Shown piece after piece: positions 25,687 to 33,940 of a stretch of 64,000 nt of DNA (positions are counted from its first letter, which is position 1; each line of letters opens with the position of its first letter). The stretch covers positions 1 to 64,000 of the forward strand of contig JAATGG010000264.1 in NCBI GenBank assembly GCA_015654835.1, given 5' to 3'. The DNA comes from Terriglobales bacterium. Its GTDB lineage: Bacteria > Acidobacteriota > Terriglobia > Terriglobales > Acidobacteriaceae. Both the position numbers and the translations under genes were made by a program. The notes below the pieces were generated by a model. It was not told where the DNA came from. It saw only the letters and a program-made list of their open reading frames with translations, and did no database searches.

Positions 25687-27123
25687 TTATGCGTTGATTG
25701 CCATGCCTTCCACCGCGCCGTAGCCATCCAGCATCGCTTCCGACAGCGTCGGATGCGCGTGGATCGTGAACATCATCTCCTCCACCGTGCCCTCCAACTC
25801 CATCACCGCCACCGCCTCGGCAATCAATTCCGTCGCCTGCGGCCCGATGATGTGAACTCCCAGAATCTCGCCATACTTTGCGTCCGACACGATCTTCACG
25901 AAGCCGTCGTGGCTGTCCACAATCGTCGCCTTGGAGTTGCCCGCGAACGGGAATTTTCCCACCTTGACGGTGTAGCCCTTCTCCTTCGCCTGCGCCTCCG
26001 TCAGCCCCGCCGAACCGATCTGCGGCTCGGTATACGTGCAGCCCGGAATCCGGTCGCGGCGCACCGGCCTGAAGTTCCGGCCGGCAATCTTCGACATCGC
26101 CACAATCCCGCTCATCGCGCCCACATGGGCCAGTTGCGGCAGGCCCGCCACAATATCGCCGATGGCAAACACGCCCGGCTCCGCCGTCTCCTGCGCTTCA
26201 TTCACCTTGATAAATCCGCGCTCCACCTCGGCCTTGATGCGGTCGAGATTGATGTTGTCGGTGCGCGGCGCCCTGCCCACGGCCACCAGCACCTTCTCGG
26301 CTTCCTTCACCTGCGTCTTGCCGTTGGAGTCGGTCCAGGTCACCTTCACGCCGGCCTCGGTCTTCTCGATCTTCTCGACCTTCGAGCCGGTATTCATGTC
26401 GATGCCTCGCTTCTTGAACACCCGCGTCAGTTCCTTCGAAATTTCCTCGTCCTCGACCGGCACAGCACGCGGCAAAAACTCGACGATGGTCACTTCCGAG
26501 CCGAAGCTGCGGAAAATCGAACTGAACTCCACGCCTACCGCCCCCGCCCCAATCACGATCAGCGACTTGGGAACCTGGTTGATGGCCAGAATTTCAACGT
26601 TGGTCAGGATGCGGCTATCGGGTTCCAGTCCAAAAATCGTGCGCGCCTCGGAGCCGGTCGCCAGAATCACGTTCTTGCCCTTCACCTGGCTGGTTTCGCC
26701 CGCCGCGCCGCCGCCGCCCTCGGTATACACCTCGACCGTATGCACGCCATCCTTGGCCGGGCCCGTCAGCCGTCCGTAGCCTTCGATGGTCGTCACCTTG
26801 TTCTTCCGCATCAGGAACTCCAGTCCCTTCGCGTGCTTCGCGACAATGCCGTTCTTGCGCTTCAACACCGTCTGCCAGTTGAGAACCGGCGCGGTCACGC
26901 CGTCGATGCCGTAGTCGGCCGCGTGCTTCAGATGATCCCAAATCTCCGCATTGAACAGAATCGCCTTGGTGGGAATGCACCCCACATGCAGGCAGGTGCC
27001 GCCCAGCTTGTCCGACTTCTCGATGAGAGCGACCTTCAGCCCGTACTCCGCGCCGCGGATCGCCGCCGTGTAGCCCGCCGGACCGCTGCCAATAATCACC
27101 ACGTCATAAATTGTCTCTGCCAA
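25687..27123 (-). CDS. lpdA: dihydrolipoyl dehydrogenase
   Basis: About 478 aa from a TTG start at 27123 (LAETIYDVVIIGSGPAG) with GGAG 6 nt upstream; the track start adds 17 codons and an improbable leader. This E3 enzyme reoxidises lipoamide in 2-oxoacid dehydrogenase or glycine-cleavage complexes. FAD motif GSGPAGYTAA; redox-active disulfide GGTCLHVGCIPTK; NAD motif VIGAGAVGVEFSSIFRSFGS; second FAD-binding VFAIGDIVAG; C-terminal HAHPTLSEAM with the catalytic His. No E1/E2 genes are adjacent, but gcvT lies 12 kb away. Normal length, all key residues present. Confidence 0.93.
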   Translation of the reverse strand: MAETIYDVVIIGSGPAGYTAAIRGAEYGLKVALIEKSDKLGGTCLHVGCIPTKAILFNAEIWDHLKHAADYGIDGVTAPVLNWQTVLKRKNGIVAKHAKGLEFLMRKNKVTTIEGYGRLTGPAKDGVHTVEVYTEGGGGAAGETSQVKGKNVILATGSEARTIFGLEPDSRILTNVEILAINQVPKSLIVIGAGAVGVEFSSIFRSFGSEVTIVEFLPRAVPVEDEEISKELTRVFKKRGIDMNTGSKVEKIEKTEAGVKVTWTDSNGKTQVKEAEKVLVAVGRAPRTDNINLDRIKAEVERGFIKVNEAQETAEPGVFAIGDIVAGLPQLAHVGAMSGIVAMSKIAGRNFRPVRRDRIPGCTYTEPQIGSAGLTEAQAKEKGYTVKVGKFPFAGNSKATIVDSHDGFVKIVSDAKYGEILGVHIIGPQATELIAEAVAVMELEGTVEEMMFTIHAHPTLSEAMLDGYGAVEGMAINA

Positions 27124-27278
27124 GAGGACTCCGTTCCTGGGCGCGCTCCTTGAGAATCGAAACGCCGCTCCCACCGTTCAGTTTAACGGATGCACGGGAC
27201 AGTTTTTCGCTGCTCGATTCGGTCCGGATACAGGACTCGTTCCGGACACAGACCCCGCTTGAATTTACATGCCTGAAT

Positions 27279-28214
27279 TTACAAATTCTCTTGAACCAGC
27301 GCAGTCGCCAGCCGCAGCGTCTCCGCCTTATCGCCAAAGTCCGCCACCCAGTGCACCTCCGGCTCGCGGCGAAACCACGTCAACTGCCGCTTCGCATAGT
27401 TGCGATGCCCCTGCTGCGCGGCTTCCAGGGCCGCCGGCAAGCTCAGCGAGCCGTTCAGCACCCCCAGGGCCTGCCGGTAACCCAGCGAGTCGAGAGCCTT
27501 TACCGGACCGTAGCGGTCGAGCAGGTCGCGCGTTTCCTCGATCAGCCCCGCCGCAAACATTGCCGCGCAGCGCTGATTGAGCCGTTCATACAGCGTCTGC
27601 CGCGGCGGATTGAGTCCGATCCGCAGCATCCGAAAGCCGGTCAGTGGATCGCGCGCCATCACCTGCGACATGGGCTTCCGCGCCGCCAGGCAAATTTCAA
27701 TCGCCCGGATCAGTTTCGGCGCATCGTTCCGATGAATGCGCGCCGCCGAAGCCGGATCGAGCCGCGCCAGCACCCGGTGCAGCCAGTCTTCGGGCTGCTT
27801 TTCGCGGCTCCGTTCCAGCCGCGCCCGCAAGTCTGCCTGCCGCGCCGGCCCGGCAAAAAGCCCATCGGTCAGTGCCCGCAGGTAGAGCCCCGTCCCCCCC
27901 GTCACAATCGGCACCCTGCCCCGCCCGGCAATCTCGCGCAAGGCAGCCCGCGCACTCCGGCTATACTCCCCTGCGGTAAACGGCTGGTCCAGGTCGGCCA
28001 CGTCGATCAGGTGATGGGGCAGCCGCGCCTGTTCGGCAACAGACGGCTTGGCCGAACCCAGGTCCATGCCGCGATAGACGGCCACCGAATCGCAACTGAC
28101 GATTTCGCCGTTGAACTTCTCGCCCAGCGCCAGCGAAAGCGCCGTCTTGCCGCTGCCCGTCGGCCCCAGCAGCAGCACGGCGAGCGGCGCGGCGCGTTCC
28201 TCCATCGTGCTCAC
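27279..28214 (-). CDS. miaA: tRNA dimethylallyltransferase MiaA
   Basis: About 311 aa. I place the start at GTG 28214, which overlaps the stop of the upstream small ORF in a GTGA tetranucleotide; ATG 28205 is close behind. MiaA adds dimethylallyl to N6 of A37 in tRNAs reading UNN codons. P-loop LLLGPTGSGKTALSLAL, then SCDSVAVYRGMDLGSAKPS, HHLIDVADLDQPFTAGEY, GGTGLYLRALTDGLF, and the C-terminal LDSLGYRQAL and QGHRNYAKRQLTWFRRE motifs are all present. The track ORF (387 aa) begins too early. Confidence 0.93.
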   Translation of the reverse strand: MSTMEERAAPLAVLLLGPTGSGKTALSLALGEKFNGEIVSCDSVAVYRGMDLGSAKPSVAEQARLPHHLIDVADLDQPFTAGEYSRSARAALREIAGRGRVPIVTGGTGLYLRALTDGLFAGPARQADLRARLERSREKQPEDWLHRVLARLDPASAARIHRNDAPKLIRAIEICLAARKPMSQVMARDPLTGFRMLRIGLNPPRQTLYERLNQRCAAMFAAGLIEETRDLLDRYGPVKALDSLGYRQALGVLNGSLSLPAALEAAQQGHRNYAKRQLTWFRREPEVHWVADFGDKAETLRLATALVQENL

Positions 28215-28399
28215 GGCCGCCACCACCCCGGCGGAAAGATCCATCCCGGCCTGGTGTGCAGCAGCCACCACCCAAGAATCGCCGCCGCCACAACCAATAA
28301 CCCAAGCCCCTGGTTGCGCCGGTACACCCGCCGTTGCTCGTCGCGTCGCGCCTCTTCGGCCTGTTGCTGCGCGTAAGGCTTGATGCGGGTTTCCACCAT
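28211..28399 (-). CDS. small single-span membrane protein overlapping miaA
   Basis: 62 aa from ATG 28399 (MVETRIKPYAQQQ). A charged N-terminus (residues 1-28) is followed by one hydrophobic helix (LGLLVVAAAILGWWLL, about 32-48) and a Trp/Pro-rich end. Hidden in the track inside a 366-aa shadow ORF. The GTGA overlap with miaA, the orientation and codon continuity suggest it is translated and coupled to miaA. No homology is recognised. Confidence 0.5.
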   Translation of the reverse strand: MVETRIKPYAQQQAEEARRDEQRRVYRRNQGLGLLVVAAAILGWWLLHTRPGWIFPPGWWRP

Positions 28400-28567
28400 G
28401 CTGCGTCGCTCCCTTGCGGAGACCGGAACGGCATCCCGCCAACCATGCATCAGTATAGGGGAGTCGCAGTTTTCGCTATTTCCCCATCCGGTTTGACTTC
28501 CCCCCGCCGCATTGCGACCATAGCCTTTCGGGCCTCGGCTAAACCGGGGCAGCGAGGGGAAGCTGGC

Positions 28568-29845
28568 ATGAAGGTTTTGATCCTTGGGTCGGGGGGCCGC
28601 GAACATGCGCTGGCCTGGGCGGTTAAGCAGAGCGAACGCGTCACGGAGGTGGTGTGTGCGCCGGGCAACGGCGGCATGGCCCAGATCGCGCGCTGTATTC
28701 CTGTGGACCTCAAAGACCTCGACGCTCTGATCGGTGTAGCCCTGGCGGAGCAGCCGGGACTCACCATCGTCGGTCCGGAGCTGCCGCTCTCCCTCGGCAT
28801 CGTCAACGCTCTGCGCGAGCACGGTCTCCGCGTCTTCGGACCTACCCGCGAAGCCGCCATGCTCGAAACCAGCAAGGCCTTCGCCAAGCGCTTTCTGCAG
28901 CGCCACCAGATTCCCACCGGAGCCTACGCGGTCTGCACCACCGCCGCCGAGTTCGAGAAGGAAATCGAAAATTTCCATGCGCCTATCGTGGTCAAAGCCG
29001 ATGGGTTGGCCGCCGGCAAAGGCGTCCTGATCTGCCCCTCGCGCGCCACCGCCATCGAGGCTGCGCAAGGGCTGTTCAATGGCCGGTTGCTGGGTACGGC
29101 CGAGCAGCAGGTCATCATCGAGGAATTCCTCGAAGGCGAAGAGATCAGCTTTCTTTGCCTCACCGACGGCACCCATGTGGCGCCGCTCGTGCCCGCGCAA
29201 GACCACAAGCGCATCGGCGAACGCGACACCGGCCCCAACACCGGCGGCATGGGCGTCTACTCCACCGACGACATGCTCGAACCCGCCATGAAAGAGTGGA
29301 TTCTCCACCACATCGCCCTGCCCACCGTGCGCGGCATGGCCGAAGAAGATACTCCCTTCGCCGGCGTTCTTTATTGCGGACTGATGATGACCGCACGCGG
29401 GCCGCAGGTGCTGGAGTTCAACGCCCGCTTTGGCGATCCCGAGACGCAGGCCATCCTCATGCGGCTGGAAAGCGACCTAGTCGAAGCCTTGGAGGCCTGC
29501 GTGGACGGACGGCTCTCTGAAACAGAATTGCGCTGGAGCCCTGGTGCCTCGGCCTGCGTGATTGCCAGTTCCGGCGGCTATCCCGGCGACTACCGCACCG
29601 GATACCCCATCACCGGCCTCGACGACGCCGGCCGCGTTCCCGGGGTGCAGGTCTTCCACTCCGGCACCTCCCGCGCAGGCAATCAGTTGCTCACGGCAGG
29701 AGGCCGCGTGCTGGGTGTCACCGCCGCCGCGCCTTCCCTTGAAGAAGCTCTGAGCCGGGCCTATGAGGCCATGGCCGAGATCCACTTTGACGGCATCTAC
29801 TATCGCCGCGATATCGCCCACCGTGCGCGGAAAAAGCAGCCGTAG
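28568..29845 (+). CDS. purD: phosphoribosylamine-glycine ligase
   Basis: 425 aa from ATG 28568 (MKVLILGSGGREHALAW) with GAGGGG upstream; the track ORF starts 78 codons early. PurD is the ATP-grasp enzyme of purine biosynthesis making GAR from phosphoribosylamine, glycine and ATP. Motifs: VVKADGLAAGKGV (ATP-grasp), EGEEISFLCLTDG, LVPAQDHKRIGERDTGPNTGGMG (PurD hallmark), and LEFNARFGDPETQAIL (metal ligands). The C-terminal domain ends in FDGIYYRRDIAHRA. No other pur genes nearby. Confidence 0.96.
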   Translation: MKVLILGSGGREHALAWAVKQSERVTEVVCAPGNGGMAQIARCIPVDLKDLDALIGVALAEQPGLTIVGPELPLSLGIVNALREHGLRVFGPTREAAMLETSKAFAKRFLQRHQIPTGAYAVCTTAAEFEKEIENFHAPIVVKADGLAAGKGVLICPSRATAIEAAQGLFNGRLLGTAEQQVIIEEFLEGEEISFLCLTDGTHVAPLVPAQDHKRIGERDTGPNTGGMGVYSTDDMLEPAMKEWILHHIALPTVRGMAEEDTPFAGVLYCGLMMTARGPQVLEFNARFGDPETQAILMRLESDLVEALEACVDGRLSETELRWSPGASACVIASSGGYPGDYRTGYPITGLDDAGRVPGVQVFHSGTSRAGNQLLTAGGRVLGVTAAAPSLEEALSRAYEAMAEIHFDGIYYRRDIAHRARKKQP

Positions 29846-30079
29846 CCTCCACACTCAGCTTCGAAGAACTGCGACGGCATTCGTGTCTCGGATGTGGCTA
29901 GTTGAAGGTCGAGATCGTCAGCTTGCTCCGGAACGTTGCGATCCTTACTCCGTACAGCACACTATCCGTGACAGAGGCGCAGTTGGACCACAGTGAACCG
30001 TGTAGCCGGACATCCTCCGGCATTCGCCGGCATTCGCCGGCGATTCGCTCGGCAGCGCAGCCCTCGCGTAAGCGAGCAG

Positions 30080-30394
30080 CTAGGCCGATCCCGCCGGACG
30101 CTCAGGCGAGGCACCAGGCACTGGCTGATGCTTCTGAAAACAGGAGCGGCACAGCACTGGCCTGCCCTGCGTCGGCTTAAAAGGAACCGTGGTCGGCATC
30201 GAACACTCCGAACAGGTCGTCCGGGTTTCCGTGCGTGCCCTTGAACCACCGTTCGCGCGCTTGGCCTTGCACTGCTTGCAGCGCTTGGGGTCGTTCATGA
30301 ACTGTTTGTCGTGGAAGAATAGCTGCTCGCCTGCAGTGAAGATAAATTCAGCACCACAATCGATACACTTCAACGTTCGGTCGGTAAATTCCAT
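30080..30394 (-). CDS. zinc-ribbon domain protein
   Basis: About 104 aa from ATG 30394 (MEFTDRTLKCIDCGAEF). Eight cysteines in four CxxC pairs (CIDC, CKQC, CSEC, CRSC) make two zinc ribbons: the first (residues 10-48, with FIFTAGEQLFFHDKQF) matches the probable zinc-ribbon family, the second (75-95) is CxDR-like. A flexible tail follows. It probably binds nucleic acid or protein; no specific role is known. Monocistronic. Confidence 0.78.
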   Translation of the reverse strand: MEFTDRTLKCIDCGAEFIFTAGEQLFFHDKQFMNDPKRCKQCKAKRANGGSRARTETRTTCSECSMPTTVPFKPTQGRPVLCRSCFQKHQPVPGASPERPAGSA

Positions 30395-30752
30395 GGCCGG
30401 CTTCCCTGAAGCAGAGAAAAACATCAAAATCGGCTATGGTCTTCTTCAACCTCGCCGCTCCGTTTCCCTGTCTTCTTTCCGTCTTTCCATAACAAGGGCC
30501 CGGGCCGCGATAAGAGGGCGGCGAAATTATTTATCCAATGAATCTGCAGCTCAGTAAGAATACGCTTACCAGGGACGGCTCCATCCAACTGCCTGCAAGC
30601 AAATCAGTCCCTCGCGAAAAGCCACCCCTTCGGCCCCAGCCCATTCCTTGGCCTTCACCGATATAAAAGTGGGTGGCTCTTTTCACGATTGTTTATAGCA
30701 TGTTACCGCTATCAACTGCTGGTTTTATCGCCTTAAATGGCGAAAATCCAGG
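30395..30752. other. intergenic region between zinc-ribbon gene and rpsU
   Basis: No gene is seen. Two hairpins could end the minus-strand rpsU transcript: TCGCC/GGCGA at 30728-30743 with flanking T/A runs, and AGCCACCC/GGGTGGCT (arms near 30620-30627 and 30671-30678, 43-nt loop), which on the minus strand is followed by TTTTC. Neither is a textbook terminator. Confidence 0.35.
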
Positions 30753-30950
30753 CTAGTCCTGCTCTTTGCGAGCCTTCTTGCGATTCCGCTTGCGCGCCAA
30801 TGCTGCCTTCACGCGACGCTTCTCACCGGGCTTCAGGTAGTAGGAGTGACGCTTGACTTCCTTAATAATGTCTTCCTGCTGCACCTTCCGCTTAAACCGG
30901 CGTAGCGCGTTTTCGAGCGGCTCGCCTTCTTGTACACGAACCTCTGCCAA
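30753..30950 (-). CDS. rpsU: ribosomal protein bS21
   Basis: 65 aa from a TTG start at 30950 (read as MAEVRVQEGEPLENALRRF). It has a perfect GGAGGT ribosome site 8 nt upstream, and the length is right for S21, so the 98-aa track start is wrong. S21 is the small basic 30S protein near the anti-SD that supports initiation. The sequence KVQQEDIIKEVKRHSYYLKPGEKRRVKAALARKRNRKKARK is the usual basic helix pair. Transcribed away from the gamma-carbonic anhydrase gene. Confidence 0.94.
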   Translation of the reverse strand: MAEVRVQEGEPLENALRRFKRKVQQEDIIKEVKRHSYYLKPGEKRRVKAALARKRNRKKARKEQD

Positions 30951-31103
30951 AGAGTCCCACCTCCCAACCTGCCTGTCGGCTATATCCATGATACTGGGAA
31001 AAATGGGAGATAAGTCAAGAAGTTGCGCATTTTCCGTCCTAATGCACACCTTTCAGTCCCAAATCCGGCGATACTCTAAACTTGAGTTGGAGGTCTCCTG
31101 ACC

Positions 31104-31628
31104 ATGATCCGCAGCTATCAGGGGCGAATGCCCCAGATCCCGTCCAGTTGCTACGTGGACCTTTCCGCCCAGCTTATTGGGGACGTATCCCTGGGCGATC
31201 ACGCCTCCGTATGGATGAATGCCGTGTTGCGCGGAGACGTAAACTCCATCCGCGTCGGGGCAAACTCCAACGTCCAGGACTGCGCCGTACTCCACGGGCA
31301 ACGCCATCTTTATCCCGTCGTGATCGGCGACTGGGTCACCATCGGCCATAACGCGACCGTCCACGGCTGCGTAGTGGAAGACGCCGTGCTAATCGGCATG
31401 GGCTCCAGAATCCTCAACGATTGCCGCATCGGCGAAGGATCGATCATCGCGGCGGGCGCCGTCGTTCCCGAACACACCGTCGTCCCGCCTCGTACCCTAT
31501 GGGCAGGCGTGCCCGCCAAGATGCGCCGCGAGCTGGGAGATGCCGACAGGGCGCTCATCCTCCAATATGCGCAGAATTATCTGGACTACACCGAGATTTA
31601 TCTGAAAGAGTCCCAAATTAGCCAGTGA
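31104..31628 (+). CDS. gamma carbonic anhydrase family protein
   Basis: 174 aa of left-handed beta-helix hexapeptide repeats (VDLSAQLIGDVSLGDHASVW, VLIGMGSRILNDCRIGEGSIIAAGAVV) with a C-terminal helix. The three zinc-ligand histidines are visible (VLHG, IGHNATVHG). This is the YrdA/PaaY branch of trimeric gamma carbonic anhydrases and acyl-CoA thioesterases; carbonic anhydrase activity needs proof. The start codon ATG follows TGGAGGTCTCCTGACC, a strong ribosome site. Confidence 0.92.
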   Translation: MIRSYQGRMPQIPSSCYVDLSAQLIGDVSLGDHASVWMNAVLRGDVNSIRVGANSNVQDCAVLHGQRHLYPVVIGDWVTIGHNATVHGCVVEDAVLIGMGSRILNDCRIGEGSIIAAGAVVPEHTVVPPRTLWAGVPAKMRRELGDADRALILQYAQNYLDYTEIYLKESQISQ

Positions 31629-32008
31629 TTTCCGGACTATTCCGCGCCTGGGACTCCTCAGCGCGGAAACACGGTCGAACACGGGTAAACCAGGGAAAAT
31701 CCAGAGAAACACTCAAGAAATAAGTCTCTGAATCCCCGGCTCTGTTTGTCCCTAGATAAAAATTCCGAGGCTAAACTCTCTGCCTGCCATAGGTTAAATT
31801 GAATGGTATGTCTCAGTAGTGAATCGATTTTGCAGAGAAAAGCAAGAAAATCGGCATGTCGTGTTTACCATGTGAAACTTTGTCCCATATGAATAATGCA
31901 GACGGCAACTTCTGGCCCTTTAAAAATAAAGCGCAGAAGACAGCGGGTTGGCACAGGCTGTTTTGAAACCAGCGTGTGCTCCCCCGCCGTAGCCCCGCAT
32001 CTGCAGTT
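31629..32008. other. intergenic region without recognised features
   Basis: A 380-nt gap between convergent genes. I find no gene, RNA or strong hairpin. The 91-aa ORF at 31813-32088 overlaps the end of the reductase gene and has no family-like sequence. Confidence 0.5.
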
Positions 32009-33034
32009 CTAAACCGGCAACGGATTGCGCTCGGTAAATTGGCGTTGATGCCAATAGGGATAGATGGGCGTTTGCGCGCTAGCCTCATCGAGTCTGGCTA
32101 CCTGCTCCGGGGTCAGGTTCCAACCCGTGGCGGCCAAGTTCTGCCGTAATTGCTCCTCGTTGCGCGCCCCGATGATGATCGAAGAAACCGTCGGCCTCTG
32201 CAACAGCCAGTTCAGCGCAAGCTGCGGAACCGACTTGCCCGTCTCGATGGCCATTGCATCCAGGGCATCCACGACCGTGTAGAGATATTCGTGCGGAACC
32301 TGGGGGCCGTACTCAGCGGTCTTATGCAGGCGGCTCACCTCCGGCAGCGGCTGGCCGCGCCGAATCTTGCCCGTGAGGCGCCCCCACCCCAAGGGACTCC
32401 AAACCAGCGCGCCGACCTTCTGGTCGAGGCCGAGCGGCATCAGTTCCCACTCATATTCCCGCCCAACGAGGGAGTAGTAGACTTGGTGAGCCACGTAGCG
32501 CGCCCAGCCGTAGCGTTCCGATACCGCAAGCGACTTGGCCAGATGCCAACCGGAAAAGTTGGAGCACGCGATGTACCGGACCTTGCCCTCGCGCACGAAC
32601 GTGTTCAGCGTATCGAGAACTTCTTCCAGCGGGGTCAACGCGTCGAACCCGTGAAGATGGTAAATATCGACGTAGTCGGTGCCCAGCCGGCGCAGGCTGC
32701 CTTCCAGGGCATTGCGCAGATGAAAGCGCGAGGAGCCCACGTCGTTGGGGCCGCTGCCGAAACGAAAAGTCGTCTTGGTGGAGATCAGGGCGCGGTCGCG
32801 TTTGCCTTCCAGGGCCTTGCCCAATACCTCTTCGGAGCCGCCCTCGGAGTAGACATCGGCCGTATCGAACAGGTTGACACCGGCCTCGAAGCAAATATCG
32901 ATCAGGCGGCGCGCCTCGGCGACGTCGGTCTCGCCCCAGGCTTTAAAAAATTCATTGCCACCGCCAAACGTGCCGGTGCCAAAACTAAGAGCGGGAACTT
33001 TGAGGCCTGAGCCTCCAAGAAGACGGTATTCCAT
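32009..33034 (-). CDS. aldo/keto reductase
   Basis: A 341-aa NADPH-dependent (alpha/beta)8-barrel reductase. The catalytic tetrad is visible as NLFDTADVYSEGG (Asp and Tyr), LISTKTTF (Lys) and VDIYHLHG (His); a YVAHQVYYSLVGREYEWELMPL segment and GARNEEQLRQNLAATGW nucleotide-binding end are typical of the YdhF/YghZ-like group. Substrate cannot be inferred; such enzymes reduce aldehydes, sugars or quinones. Monocistronic; hicBA follows upstream on the same strand. Confidence 0.93.
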   Translation of the reverse strand: MEYRLLGGSGLKVPALSFGTGTFGGGNEFFKAWGETDVAEARRLIDICFEAGVNLFDTADVYSEGGSEEVLGKALEGKRDRALISTKTTFRFGSGPNDVGSSRFHLRNALEGSLRRLGTDYVDIYHLHGFDALTPLEEVLDTLNTFVREGKVRYIACSNFSGWHLAKSLAVSERYGWARYVAHQVYYSLVGREYEWELMPLGLDQKVGALVWSPLGWGRLTGKIRRGQPLPEVSRLHKTAEYGPQVPHEYLYTVVDALDAMAIETGKSVPQLALNWLLQRPTVSSIIIGARNEEQLRQNLAATGWNLTPEQVARLDEASAQTPIYPYWHQRQFTERNPLPV

Positions 33035-33097
33035 GCCTGCTTGGATGCGACAGTCCGAGCGAGGATGCAGAGGAAAAGTAATGCACCCATAGGCGAT

Positions 33098-33319
33098 TCA
33101 AAGAAGATCCAGGAACTGGTCTACTTCCAACCCGGCTATTTTGATGAGGCTCCTCAAAGTCCCAGGAGCTAGTTCGGAATGTTGGGGAACGGTAAGATTG
33201 GCGGGGACACCTTGCTTGGTGAGTACCAGATGGCTGCCGACTTGTCCTCGATGCTGCCACCCGGCCTTTTGAAACGCCTTTGCGGCAGCCTTGCCCGAGA
33301 TGTTCGCCAGCTTCCCCAT
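33098..33319 (-). CDS. hicA: HicA mRNA interferase toxin
   Basis: 73-aa double-stranded-RNA-binding-like fold toxin that cleaves mRNA and tmRNA. LANISGKAAAKAFQKAGWQHRGQVGSHLVLTK contains the catalytic His in the GSH motif, followed by LTVPQHSELAPGTLRSLIKIAGL. It is downstream of hicB on the same strand with a 94-nt gap, the hicB-hicA order. Length and motif intact, so probably active. Confidence 0.9.
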   Translation of the reverse strand: MGKLANISGKAAAKAFQKAGWQHRGQVGSHLVLTKQGVPANLTVPQHSELAPGTLRSLIKIAGLEVDQFLDLL

Positions 33320-33413
33320 GCGTTTACCCCACGCTTTTAATCTTGCACAAGTTCAGGTGCAGTGTGCGTGGAAAACCAGGGCGGGAATGTGGAAAACCAG
33401 TATCTGGCTACGG

Positions 33414-33623
33414 TTATACCGCGACAACGAGAGAAGCCTGATCGTCCGGCAATGCTTCTGCGGCCTTCTGATCTTCCGCCCAAAGCCAGGCGGTGATGGC
33501 CTCTTTGATATTGATCAATGCTTCCTGTTCTGTCTTTCCCTGCGAAAAACACCCGGGCAATGCCGGGCATTCGGCCACGATCCAGCCGTCTTCCTCGGGT
33601 TTCAGAACTACATGGAACATCAT
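33414..33623 (-). CDS. hicB: HicB antitoxin (no DNA-binding domain)
   Basis: 69 aa from ATG 33623 with GGAG 7 nt upstream. MFHVVLKPEEDGWIVAECPALPGCFSQGKTEQEALINIKEAI is the partial RNase H-like fold of HicB that binds HicA. The usual C-terminal HTH or ribbon-helix-helix domain is missing, so autoregulation by this protein is doubtful. It is the upstream member of the pair, and antitoxin-first order is normal for hicBA. Confidence 0.88.
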   Translation of the reverse strand: MMFHVVLKPEEDGWIVAECPALPGCFSQGKTEQEALINIKEAITAWLWAEDQKAAEALPDDQASLVVAV

Positions 33624-33686
33624 CAAAGAACTCCTGAATTGCCTTCGCCGAACAGCGTGTACTCCAACACTTATACCCTAATCAAC

Positions 33687-33875
33687 CCGTATGTACATAC
33701 AGTTTCAGACTAATGAAAACCCATTGTTTTGCGAAGAAGTGTCCGTCTGTTGAAGGGTACGGGCTTTAGCCCGTACATAAGTCCAGCAGAATGAACGGGG
33801 CTTTAGCCCCTGAGGAACCGCTTTCCTCTCCCTTGAGGTTTATCGGCAATCTGCGACCGTATGTACATACAGTTT
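33687..33875. repeat. 19-bp direct repeats with palindrome bracketing two hairpins
   Basis: CCGTATGTACATACAGTTT occurs at 33687-33705 and 33857-33875. Each holds the perfect palindrome GTATGTACATAC. Between them lie two GGGCTTTAGCCC-type hairpins (around 33768 and 33799). The arrangement looks like a small non-coding mobile repeat or a pair of regulator sites between hicBA and hisS. Confidence 0.75.
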
Positions 33876-33940
33876 GGCCAATTCGTCTACAGCCATTGTC
33901 CTGCAACATAACTGCAGTGCCCATTTAGACTGGATAGGTT

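Noticed and set aside
31813-32088. 91-aa ORF after the carbonic anhydrase gene
   Set aside because: Overlaps the end of the reductase gene; no recognisable features.
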